Shown here in pieces: positions 55,328-62,535 of a DNA stretch of 64,000 nt (position 1 is its first letter; the number at the start of each line of letters is the position of its first letter). The DNA lies in the NCBI GenBank assembly GCA_902762795.1, contig CACWPM010000003.1, forward strand, positions 1 to 64,000, read 5' to 3'. Source of the stretch: Fibrobacter succinogenes (lineage in GTDB: Bacteria > Fibrobacterota > Fibrobacteria > Fibrobacterales > Fibrobacteraceae). The notes under the pieces were generated by a model, which was not told where the DNA came from, ran no database searches, and saw only the letters and a list, made by a program, of their open reading frames with translations. The translations under genes and the position numbers were made by a program.

Positions 55328-56320
55328 TTACGCCCTGGGGTGTGTTTTCTTGAAGGCCTGCTTTAGTCGTTCGGCGTTCACGTGCGTATATATTTGCGTG
55401 GTCGAGATGTTCGAGTGTCCGAGCATTTCCTTGACGCTCATGATTTCGGCGCCGTTTTCGAGCAGGTGCGTGGCAAAGCTGTGACGAAGCACGTGCGGGC
55501 TCGCCTTGCCTTCCCAGCCGATATCGCGGAGCAGGTCGTGGATGTCGTTTCTGAGCGTGCGGATGCTGAATGGTTTGCCTTCTTCGCTGAGGAATACGTA
55601 GCTCGTGATGCTTGGGGCGTGTCCCGCTTCGATTTCTGCGACTTTAAACCGTTCCAACCATGTTGTTAGCGTGTCTGTAATGGGGACTATGCGTTCCTTG
55701 TTGCCCTTGCCAATCACACGGACAAGTTTTTCTTTTGTCTGTAGCTGATTCCAGCAGAGGCTCTGGCATTCCGAAATTCGCAGTCCCGAGCCGTAAATGA
55801 GTTCGAGCAAGAGACGTGCGCGGACTTGCTGGAGTGACGGGTTTTCGGGCAATTCGGGGAATTTTTCTTCGGCAAGATCTTTTTGTCCGAGGAAGGATAC
55901 GAGGCGCTTGGGGCGTTTGGGCATGGGAATTGCCTCGGCGGGATTCTTCTGCAAAATCTTGGAGCGCACAAGGTACTTGCCGAAGCTTTTCAATGCGGCG
56001 AGGTGCTCGCAGATACTTGTGGGTGCAAGTTTCTGCTTGATTTTCAAATCCCACACGAAATTCTTGATACTTGTTTCGGAGAACTCTTCTAGGGACGCTG
56101 CGTTTGGAACGGCGTCATTTGGATTGGTGGCAGATTGGTCTGAATCTTGAGCGGCACTTGTGACGTGCGACACATTCACGGTGTTCTTTTGGCCGTTCTC
56201 GCCGAGTGTTGTTAAGAATTTTTCGAGCGATTTTCGGTAGGTATCGACCGTTCTTTCGGAATATCTGCGCTGGGTTTGCAGGTATATCAAAAATTTTTGG
56301 ATGTATTCGTCTAAAAGCAT
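55328..56320 (-). CDS. xerC: XerC/XerD-type tyrosine recombinase
   Basis: 330 residues. Catalytic set visible: Arg181 (YGSGLRISE), Lys205 (KGNKER), His276-x-x-Arg279 (SPHVLRH), His302 (LGHSNIS) and Tyr311 (IYTHV). SAM-like N-terminal domain with an about 35-residue low-complexity insert (44-78: ENGQKNTVNVSHVTSAA and then a stretch rich in Asn, Ala and Asp) that is unusual. It resolves chromosome dimers at dif. No dif-like partner site or phage genes next to it. XerC versus XerD cannot be decided. Confidence 0.9.
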   Translation of the reverse strand: MLLDEYIQKFLIYLQTQRRYSERTVDTYRKSLEKFLTTLGENGQKNTVNVSHVTSAAQDSDQSATNPNDAVPNAASLEEFSETSIKNFVWDLKIKQKLAPTSICEHLAALKSFGKYLVRSKILQKNPAEAIPMPKRPKRLVSFLGQKDLAEEKFPELPENPSLQQVRARLLLELIYGSGLRISECQSLCWNQLQTKEKLVRVIGKGNKERIVPITDTLTTWLERFKVAEIEAGHAPSITSYVFLSEEGKPFSIRTLRNDIHDLLRDIGWEGKASPHVLRHSFATHLLENGAEIMSVKEMLGHSNISTTQIYTHVNAERLKQAFKKTHPRA

Positions 56321-56370
56321 TTTTTTAATTTCTTCCAGGACAAAAAATAATCTATCTTAGTTGTCACCAA

Positions 56371-57717
56371 ATGTCTTTCTTGAAAAATTTTTATACTCTA
56401 CGAAATGTTTTCGTTGCTTGCGCGCTTGTGTCTGCGGCTGATGCTGCCGACCGCGTTTCGGGTGCGAATGCGACTCTTGATATGGAACCGGGCGCGCGTT
56501 CCGCGGCCCTGGGTTCTGCAACTTTAGCGGTCGAGGGCGATTACCTCGGGCTTATGACTAATGCCTACCAGCTTTCGCAGGCGAAGTACATGTGGGCCTC
56601 GTTCTCGCACACATCTTATTTCGAAGACACCAAGTACGATTATGCGTCGATGGTTATCCCGCTCCCGAAAAATCAGGGAATTGGTGTTTCGTTCGCCAGA
56701 TTTGGCGCTGACGATATCCCCTATATCAGGGAAGGTGAGCCTTTGCCGGAAGGTTCGGACTACAATACGCTCTCTTATGCGGACTGGGTGTTTTCTGTTG
56801 CTTGGGGCCGGCGCATTATTGACCGGTTGGACTTGGGTCTTGCGTTCCATGTGCTGTACCGCGATATGGACCAGAGCGGCTGGGGGTTCCGTGGAGATGC
56901 TAGCGCTCGTTACCAGATCAAGGACGACTTTTATGTATCGGGTCTCTTGAAAGGCTGGACTTCGTCGGCAGCTTCTTGGGAATCGGGCACGTTTGAATAC
57001 TCCGCACCTGAATTTTACTTGGCCTTGAGTTACGGACTTCCTGTAGAATACTTGTATGGCAAGTTCAATTTCTATTGGCAGAGTGCAGGACTTTTTCACC
57101 ATGACGCGAGAGACTTGGACTTTGACGAGGATACTCATGGTGGCGAGCGTATTTGGGAAGATCCCCTGGATTGGCTGTCCGGCGGCCGTGGCGGTGTGGA
57201 ATTCGCTTTTGACTTTGGTCTCAAGTTGCGTGTGGGGCTTAGCAGCTTTACAACGTTCAAAAGTGTAACGGCGGGTGCCGGTTTTACGATTGCGAACTTC
57301 CTTGTTGTGGATTACGCTTTTGAATCGCATCCGGTATTTTCTCCGGTGCATCGCGTGAGTGTGAGCTTTAGTCCGTACCTCTTTGGACATAAGCCGAGAG
57401 AAAAGGGGCGCTTGAGCAAGAAGGCTGCGGCAAAGAAACTCGAGACGGAAGAGCCCGAAGAATTGCCCGTTGAAACATTTGTGGAAGAAAGTATCCAAGA
57501 AGCGCCTGCGAAAGTTTCCGAGACGGACGTCCCTGTTAATGGGACTGAGTCTGCAAAAAATGCTACTCCGACCGCATCGGCGGTAGAAACGGTTCCTGGG
57601 AATACGGCCGTTCCTGCAACGGATCCTCTTTCGGTTCCGGTAACACCAGAAGCCCCGGCTCCTGCTGTTGCTCCTACGACTCCGATTATTGAAACTGACG
57701 ATGAAATATTGGAATAG
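56371..57717 (+). CDS. PorV/PorQ-family outer-membrane protein
   Basis: 448 residues. Signal peptide (VFVACALVSAADA), then GARSAALGSATLAVEGD, the characteristic N-terminal motif of PorV/PorQ barrels, then about 14 strands with ending VHRVSVSFSPYLFG. PorV shuttles type IX substrates and supports the CTD-like tails seen elsewhere here. A 100-residue Pro/Ala/Glu-rich tail follows (352-448), which is unusual and may reach into the periplasm. First gene of a five-gene operon. Confidence 0.8.
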   Translation: MSFLKNFYTLRNVFVACALVSAADAADRVSGANATLDMEPGARSAALGSATLAVEGDYLGLMTNAYQLSQAKYMWASFSHTSYFEDTKYDYASMVIPLPKNQGIGVSFARFGADDIPYIREGEPLPEGSDYNTLSYADWVFSVAWGRRIIDRLDLGLAFHVLYRDMDQSGWGFRGDASARYQIKDDFYVSGLLKGWTSSAASWESGTFEYSAPEFYLALSYGLPVEYLYGKFNFYWQSAGLFHHDARDLDFDEDTHGGERIWEDPLDWLSGGRGGVEFAFDFGLKLRVGLSSFTTFKSVTAGAGFTIANFLVVDYAFESHPVFSPVHRVSVSFSPYLFGHKPREKGRLSKKAAAKKLETEEPEELPVETFVEESIQEAPAKVSETDVPVNGTESAKNATPTASAVETVPGNTAVPATDPLSVPVTPEAPAPAVAPTTPIIETDDEILE

Positions 57718-57725
57718 GAGGCTTC

Positions 57726-58337
57726 ATGATGACAGATGCAAAGTGTGTGGGTTTATTTCTGGTGCTTCCTGCTCCGCTCAATCCGATAGGGGCTTTTGAT
57801 GCCGAAGTATTCAAGGAAAAATTCCATTCCTTGGTAACCGAGAGAACTTATGCCAAGTATATCGCGGTTGATTTGTCGGGACTTGATTTTGTCTATAGCG
57901 ATGCTTATAACGCCTTTTTGCAGTTTCATCAAGAACTTTTGAAGAGAAACGGTACCTTTGCCGTTCTTGTCAATAGGGAATCTTTGGCAAAGAGTCTTAG
58001 AAAGGTTGGGCTGGAACGGTTTATTCGTATTTTTTCGAATTTGACGGAAATATTGACGTATACGCCTGTTGATCCGCCCAAGTCCTCTGCGAATACGCCT
58101 CCGAAGAGTATTGCCGAAATCAGCGCTTTTCATGCTGCAAAACCGCTTTCCAAAAAAATGGTGACGCCTGTAACGGTTGCGCGTCCACAAAATACATTTG
58201 CTTTGCTGTCGGCTGAACCGAAAATTCTGGACAAGAATCCTTTAGTGGATGAAGAATCTTCTTCGAAGGGAACCTTCATCGTGGTGCTTGTTCTTTTGCT
58301 TGTCGTTGCCGTTGTTGTCTTGCTTTTTGTCTTGTAA
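57726..58337 (+). CDS. STAS-domain protein with C-terminal membrane helix
   Basis: 203 residues. Residues 1-115 form a STAS (anti-anti-sigma) domain; the SpoIIAA-like segment reads VDLSGLDFVYSDAYNAF, and Ser58 aligns with the phosphorylated Ser58 of SpoIIAA. A flexible Pro/Ala/Lys linker (115-178) leads to a C-terminal membrane helix (FIVVLVLLLVVAVVVLLFVL). A tail-anchored STAS protein is not a form I recognise. No RsbW-type kinase is nearby. Starts 8 bp after the PorV-like gene. Confidence 0.8.
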   Translation: MMTDAKCVGLFLVLPAPLNPIGAFDAEVFKEKFHSLVTERTYAKYIAVDLSGLDFVYSDAYNAFLQFHQELLKRNGTFAVLVNRESLAKSLRKVGLERFIRIFSNLTEILTYTPVDPPKSSANTPPKSIAEISAFHAAKPLSKKMVTPVTVARPQNTFALLSAEPKILDKNPLVDEESSSKGTFIVVLVLLLVVAVVVLLFVL

Positions 58338-58340
58338 CCG

Positions 58341-59255
58341 ATGGCCGTAGAATTCTCAGAGTATCAAGGAAAGAAGAAAAGAAAGCGGGTACATCGTAAA
58401 TTCCCGTTGATCAGGATTATTTTAGTATTCTCCTTGATTATAGTCGCCTATTCGAACGGATGGTTCCGTATGCTGGTAGATAAGCTTCCGCTGCCAGGAA
58501 ACGAGGAGCCTCCTCCGCCGGTTGTCGAAGAATGGATTGCCGGTTGCACGTCTTACGACGGGACTCCTTTTGAACTCCAGAAAGGCTATGCGCAGTGTTC
58601 CTGGATCGTGACGGATTCTCTTTCGCTTCCGAATGCATTTTTACGTTATGTGAAAAACCTGGCGAGCGATGGCGCAAAAATTCATTGGGTGGCATCCAAG
58701 AAAGATTTTGGCGATGCGCTGCTTGTCGTTCTTGAAGACACGACTCGAAATGTTTATTTGCACATGAAGTGTGAAGATTCGTCGAAGGTCTGGATTTCGA
58801 GCAAGACCGGTTGCCTTTTCCCGGGACCTTGCCCGCACGTACCGCTTGGGTGGTCGGCGCTTGCGATTGTAGACAACTTTGACTTTGAGGGCTTGGAACA
58901 GTTGATTTCTGCGGATGTCTTTAAAGGTCTTGGCGAGGCTCCGATTTATCCTGTGCTCCCGGGAACGGTGCTCGAGGCAGGGCGCGATTCGCTTGGCATG
59001 TTCGTGGAACTCAACCATGGGAATGGAATTACTTCGCGCATGTTCGGCATTGGATCTTGGAAAATGGCTCCTGTTGTCGGGAGAAGGCTTGGGGTTCAGG
59101 ATGCGGTGGGGCGTCTTTCTCCGCAAGACAGCTCGTCGTTTTTCTTGACTGTTCGGCAAAACGGTTTGTTTGTGCGCTGGAAAGATTTCTACAAAGCGAC
59201 TCATCCAGTGGACTCTGCCCAAATTGCTATATTCAAGAAGAACCTGCCTTTTTAA
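58341..59255 (+). CDS. Membrane-anchored degenerate M23/LytM-domain protein
   Basis: 304 residues. Basic N-terminus and membrane helix (PLIRIILVFSLIIVAYSNG, about 23-41). The last 110 residues trace M23 peptidases: APIYPVLPGTVLEAGRDSLGMFVELNHGNGITSRMFGIG, then GRRLGVQDAVGRL and a tail FFLTVRQNGLFVRWKDFY matching VRKNGKPVDPLKY-like ends. The zinc ligands are missing (the YxHL site reads RMFG, the HxH site reads SFFLTV), so it should be inactive, as in EnvC/NlpD activators of cell-wall amidases. Third operon gene, 3 bp after the STAS gene. Confidence 0.75.
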   Translation: MAVEFSEYQGKKKRKRVHRKFPLIRIILVFSLIIVAYSNGWFRMLVDKLPLPGNEEPPPPVVEEWIAGCTSYDGTPFELQKGYAQCSWIVTDSLSLPNAFLRYVKNLASDGAKIHWVASKKDFGDALLVVLEDTTRNVYLHMKCEDSSKVWISSKTGCLFPGPCPHVPLGWSALAIVDNFDFEGLEQLISADVFKGLGEAPIYPVLPGTVLEAGRDSLGMFVELNHGNGITSRMFGIGSWKMAPVVGRRLGVQDAVGRLSPQDSSSFFLTVRQNGLFVRWKDFYKATHPVDSAQIAIFKKNLPF

Positions 59256-59265
59256 GTGAAATTGT

Positions 59266-60381
59266 ATGAAGCGTCGATTCGCAACAATGCTCCCGTTTTA
59301 TTTGCTGTTCCCGTTGATGGCTTTTTTTTCCTCGTGCGCACAGGATGGCGATGGCCCGCTCGATGTGATGCCGAATGGGGAAGCTGTTGTTGGCAAGGGC
59401 TTTTTTCTAAGTGCAACGCTTGATTCCGGGAAAACGCTTCATCTGATTTCGGATACGCTTTATATTACGCTTTCGAAAATTTGGTCTTTTTCGAATTGCT
59501 CGCTCACATCGATTGATTTGGATGAAAGTGTTGAAGATTCATTGCTTGTCATTGCCCCGAAAATTAATATCAAGGTGAATACGGACGATTGCCCCGCACC
59601 GATGTATCGCCCGGATACAACTTTTAAAAAAGTGCTGGGTGAGAACGTTTCTTCGCAGGTGACGAGTGTTGTTGTCAAGAACGATGTGGATTCCCTGCTT
59701 TCGTCCATTAAACTGCGCCGCGGGAAGCTTGTTCTGGATACGTTCAGTATTTTTGTGGATTCCGCTTTTGCCGATCACGGAAAGCTTCCGTTGCGTACAA
59801 AAGGTTCCCCTTCGATTTTACGAGTGCTCGATTCCATTACGCCGCAAAAGTTCCATTGGCGGACGCTTCGTGCAAATTGCACGATGCGCGTGGATATGTG
59901 CGATGAAGTTGTTGCCGATACCGTTTACCCGTCTAATTGGAATGTGAACGATACGGCGATTGTTCCGGTGCGTTATGCCTGTGCAGCGACAGATTCCGTT
60001 TACTGCCTCGATTCTAAATGGGAGTACGATTCGACTGCGCTTGGTAAAGTGATGGAACGGTTGGATACCGTATGGCACATGAGCACGTATTATGTCGAGG
60101 ATATCTCCTCATGCGGATTGATGAACGGCTTTAGATATTCGGGTTTCGCTTATGGCAATAAGGCTATTTTTGTACGTGAGCTTTTTGTGCCTAGCGAAAA
60201 TGAGCGCTCCTGCGGACCCTCGACAAAGAAGGATTGGTTGGCTTTCCGTTTGGAAAATAACGAAATCGTACTGGACGACAATGGCGAAAATAAGGCGTCT
60301 ATAGATAGTTTATATAAAGTCTGGAAGTCGGCAATCGTAGCGCGCGACACGCTTAAAGCCGACACGACGGAGTCGAAATGA
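59266..60381 (+). CDS. Lipoprotein of unknown function
   Basis: 371 residues. Lipoprotein signal ending in AFFSSC (Cys about 25). The mature part has several Cys pairs (KIWSFSNCSL, TDDCPAP, RANCTMRVDMCDE, YACAATDSVYC) typical of a disulfide-bonded periplasmic/outer-membrane protein; no family recognised. Fourth gene of the operon, with the Nudix gene overlapping its end by 4 bp. Confidence 0.7.
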   Translation: MKRRFATMLPFYLLFPLMAFFSSCAQDGDGPLDVMPNGEAVVGKGFFLSATLDSGKTLHLISDTLYITLSKIWSFSNCSLTSIDLDESVEDSLLVIAPKINIKVNTDDCPAPMYRPDTTFKKVLGENVSSQVTSVVVKNDVDSLLSSIKLRRGKLVLDTFSIFVDSAFADHGKLPLRTKGSPSILRVLDSITPQKFHWRTLRANCTMRVDMCDEVVADTVYPSNWNVNDTAIVPVRYACAATDSVYCLDSKWEYDSTALGKVMERLDTVWHMSTYYVEDISSCGLMNGFRYSGFAYGNKAIFVRELFVPSENERSCGPSTKKDWLAFRLENNEIVLDDNGENKASIDSLYKVWKSAIVARDTLKADTTESK

Positions 60382-61100
60382 TTGAATATACCTTTGCGGC
60401 TGAAATTCCCGAAGAAGATAAGTCTGTAATTCTGGAAAGTAAAATTTATAAGCAGTGGCTCGAAGCCTCCGAACAAAAGTTCAAGATAACAAAGGTACAT
60501 TTTGCATCGGTGGATTACTTCAACAAGCGTCACGAGCCGCTGTTCATCAAGCTGAAGGCAACGGCGTTCTTGCCGGACGGCAAACCGGTTCACGGGATCG
60601 TACTTGTACGCGGTCATGCGGTGGGCGTGCTTGTCGTGCTCCATTGCGAAGGCAAACGCTACTTGCTTCTGGTGCGTCAACCGCGCTTTGCTATTTCGGA
60701 GACGGCATCGCTCGAAATCCCGGCGGGAATTCTTGACTGGTCGGGCGATTTCCGCAAGGTGGCGCTCTCGGAACTGGAAGAAGAAGCGCAGATCAAGGCT
60801 GACGATTCCGAACTCATCGACTTGATGGATTTTTGGTACAAGGGCACAAGCGACGGCTTTGCCGGAAGCTGCGGCCTTTTGGACGAACGCATCCGCCTTT
60901 ACGCAATCGAACGCCATGTAACGCGCGCAGAACTTGAGGCGATGGACGGCAAGAACCAGACTTACACCGACGAAAACGAATGGATCCGCACGGAAGTGTT
61001 GCCTTACGAAGAGGCTGCGCACAAGTTTATCGACGGAAAGAACTTTATCGCGCTGTTCCTCTACGAACGTTGGCTTGAAGCGCAGAAAGCGTACTACTAG
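60378..61100 (+). CDS. Nudix hydrolase, ADP-sugar diphosphatase-like
   Basis: 240 residues. The Nudix box reads PAGILDWSGDFRKVALSELEEEAQI. The metal-binding Glu residues of the ExxEE part are present, but the box has Gly for the first Glu, Ser for Arg and Gln for Gly. The surroundings resemble plant NUDX14-type ADP-sugar diphosphatases (SELIDLMDFWYKGTSDGF...GLLDERIRLYAI). Expected to hydrolyse a nucleotide sugar in the cytoplasm. Last gene of the operon; its link to the envelope genes is unexplained. Confidence 0.82.
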   Translation: MIEYTFAAEIPEEDKSVILESKIYKQWLEASEQKFKITKVHFASVDYFNKRHEPLFIKLKATAFLPDGKPVHGIVLVRGHAVGVLVVLHCEGKRYLLLVRQPRFAISETASLEIPAGILDWSGDFRKVALSELEEEAQIKADDSELIDLMDFWYKGTSDGFAGSCGLLDERIRLYAIERHVTRAELEAMDGKNQTYTDENEWIRTEVLPYEEAAHKFIDGKNFIALFLYERWLEAQKAYY

Positions 61101-61190
61101 TAAGTTGTAGGCCGTAGGGATTAGGTGGTTGGTGGCGAAGCCGCGATTATAAATTCTAAAGCCTAATACCTGTTGCCTAAAACCTAATTT
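61101..61190. repeat. Phrase repeat with inverted arms
   Basis: Left GTAGGCCGTAGGGATTAGGT (61106-61125); right AAGCCTAATACCTGTTGCCT and AAAACCTAA (61159-61188); centre GGCGAAGCCGCGATTATAAA. The same centre (CGGCTTTGCCGCGATTATAA) occurs at 18502-18520. Confidence 0.75.
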
Positions 61191-61400
61191 CTAAAAAATC
61201 GTATTGTTGATCGTGAGTCCTGCAAAGAACAGAATCAAATAGCCGTACCAGAGACCTGTCGGGACGTAGTTCAAAATTCGCTTGTATTTCTTGGGCTCAT
61301 CCTTGTTCTTGTCTTTGATACGGACAATATTTTTCTTGAGATAGAATCCGCAGAGCGCAAGCCCTGCAATGCTGATAAGAATGAGAAATACGTATGCCAT
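61191..61400 (-). CDS. Small two-helix membrane protein
   Basis: 69 residues: membrane helix 3-20 (VFLILISIAGLALCGFYL), basic loop (KKNIVRIKDKNKDEPKKYKR), second helix 48-65 (GLWYGYLILFFAGLTI). Unknown family. It has a TATATT box 6 nt before the ATG and no Shine-Dalgarno. The regular helix-loop-helix layout and the promoter argue for a real gene. Confidence 0.55.
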   Translation of the reverse strand: MAYVFLILISIAGLALCGFYLKKNIVRIKDKNKDEPKKYKRILNYVPTGLWYGYLILFFAGLTINNTIF

Positions 61401-61412
61401 AGGCTAAATATA
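61401..61412 (-). promoter_or_regulatory. -10-like box before the small membrane protein (leaderless candidate)
   Basis: On the minus strand TATATT (61407-61412) is followed by 6 nt and the ATG. No clear -35. Confidence 0.4.
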
Positions 61413-61606
61413 ACAATTAGAATTTTAAACTTAGAGTTAGTGTCTTAGAATTTTTGTTCGATAGGCTCGCTTTGGTGAAATTTTGCACTAGGCACGCATC
61501 TTCTTTTTTATAGTGCAAAGCGCATTGGGGTGGCTGATAAAAAAACAATATAGAACAAAGCAAAAAATTGAATAAGTGACGTAGAACAAACCCGATAAAA
61601 TGTTGT

Positions 61607-61634
61607 TTGACGGGCAACCCTAAAAATGTTACTT
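61607..61634 (+). promoter_or_regulatory. Promoter of the FISUMP pair (leaderless candidate)
   Basis: TTGACG (61607-61612), 16-bp spacer, weak -10 TTACTT (61629-61634), then 7 nt to ATG 61642. This is the same geometry as the hisF promoter. The 240 bp upstream (61401-61606) hold no convincing gene. Confidence 0.4.
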
Positions 61635-61641
61635 TATGGGT

Positions 61642-62526
61642 ATGAAACGTTTACTTTTTGCTTTCGTTGTTTTGGCTCTTTCCATTAATGCTTTTGCGAC
61701 CTATGTGGCGGTTCTTGAGACTGCGGCTGACGGTAGTGCTAAGGATAGCGTCTCCCTTTTAGACCGCCAGTACCTTACGAACGTATTGCGTGAACAAGCT
61801 GTCAAGGAACTCCCCGCTATGGAGGATTTCACCATCATGACCCGCGAGAACATCTTGCAGATGTTGCCTCCCGGCAAGGCGATTGAAGACTGCGAGGGCA
61901 GTTGTCTTGTGGAAACCGGCAAGAACATTGCTGCGGATTTTATTGCGCAGGCGCGCGTGGGACGCTTCGGAACTTCGCTCACGCTTTCGGCGGAACTCTA
62001 TGAAACGGCTGGGAACAAACTCATTGCAAGCTTCAATGGGCGCGGACAAAATGTCGAGGAACTTCTCTCCTTTGTTGAAAGGGAAGCGCACGAATTCTTC
62101 GGGATGATTCGCAAGGTTACCCGCCCGACAGAAAATGGTGGCAAGGTTGCTGAAAACAATGTCGGTAGCGAAAAAATCGATAGCGCCAAATCCGATGAGG
62201 TCAAGGTCGAACGTGAAATTAGCGATAAGGATAGTAAAGCGGGCGAAAGCGTTCCTACGAATGTGAACGCTACGGAAACCATGGCGAAGAAACGCGGCGT
62301 TCATTGGGTTCCGCTGTGTATCAGTGCTGTTGCAACTGTGACTGGAGTCGTGCTTGCCGTGGTCGGGAATAGCAAGGCGAAAAGTGAAAGCGAAAAAAAG
62401 CCTGCCTCGCAAGATGAATACAACAAGCGTCACGACGATATAGGAACTTATCAGACGATGCGGGCAGTGGGAATAGGTATCGCAATCACAGGTGCCGTTG
62501 GTATTGGCTTGAGCTTTGCTTTTTAG
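61642..62526 (+). CDS. Exported protein of a Fibrobacter paralogous type, C-terminal two-helix domain
   Basis: 294 residues. Signal peptide (LLFAFVVLALSINAFA), then a CsgG/FlgO-like domain: LDRQYLTNVLREQAVKEL, TIMTRENILQML, GKNIAADFIAQARVGRFG and LYETAGNKLIASF. This type senses or binds components of the outer membrane or secretion machinery. After a charged linker (165-215) come two C-terminal membrane helices (220-237 and 275-294). ATG 61642 is preferred over 61636 for its promoter spacing. FISUMP gene follows 9 bp later. Confidence 0.7.
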   Translation: MKRLLFAFVVLALSINAFATYVAVLETAADGSAKDSVSLLDRQYLTNVLREQAVKELPAMEDFTIMTRENILQMLPPGKAIEDCEGSCLVETGKNIAADFIAQARVGRFGTSLTLSAELYETAGNKLIASFNGRGQNVEELLSFVEREAHEFFGMIRKVTRPTENGGKVAENNVGSEKIDSAKSDEVKVEREISDKDSKAGESVPTNVNATETMAKKRGVHWVPLCISAVATVTGVVLAVVGNSKAKSESEKKPASQDEYNKRHDDIGTYQTMRAVGIGIAITGAVGIGLSFAF

Positions 62527-62535
62527 GAGAGGATT

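Noticed and set aside
55328-56320. Integrase of a mobile element
   Set aside because: Catalytic motifs fit either, but there are no phage or conjugation genes, no att-like repeats and no tRNA target next to it; a chromosomal Xer is simpler.
61417-61617. 66-codon minus-strand frame
   Set aside because: No start signal, low-complexity hydrophobic text, and it overlaps the promoter of the downstream gene.
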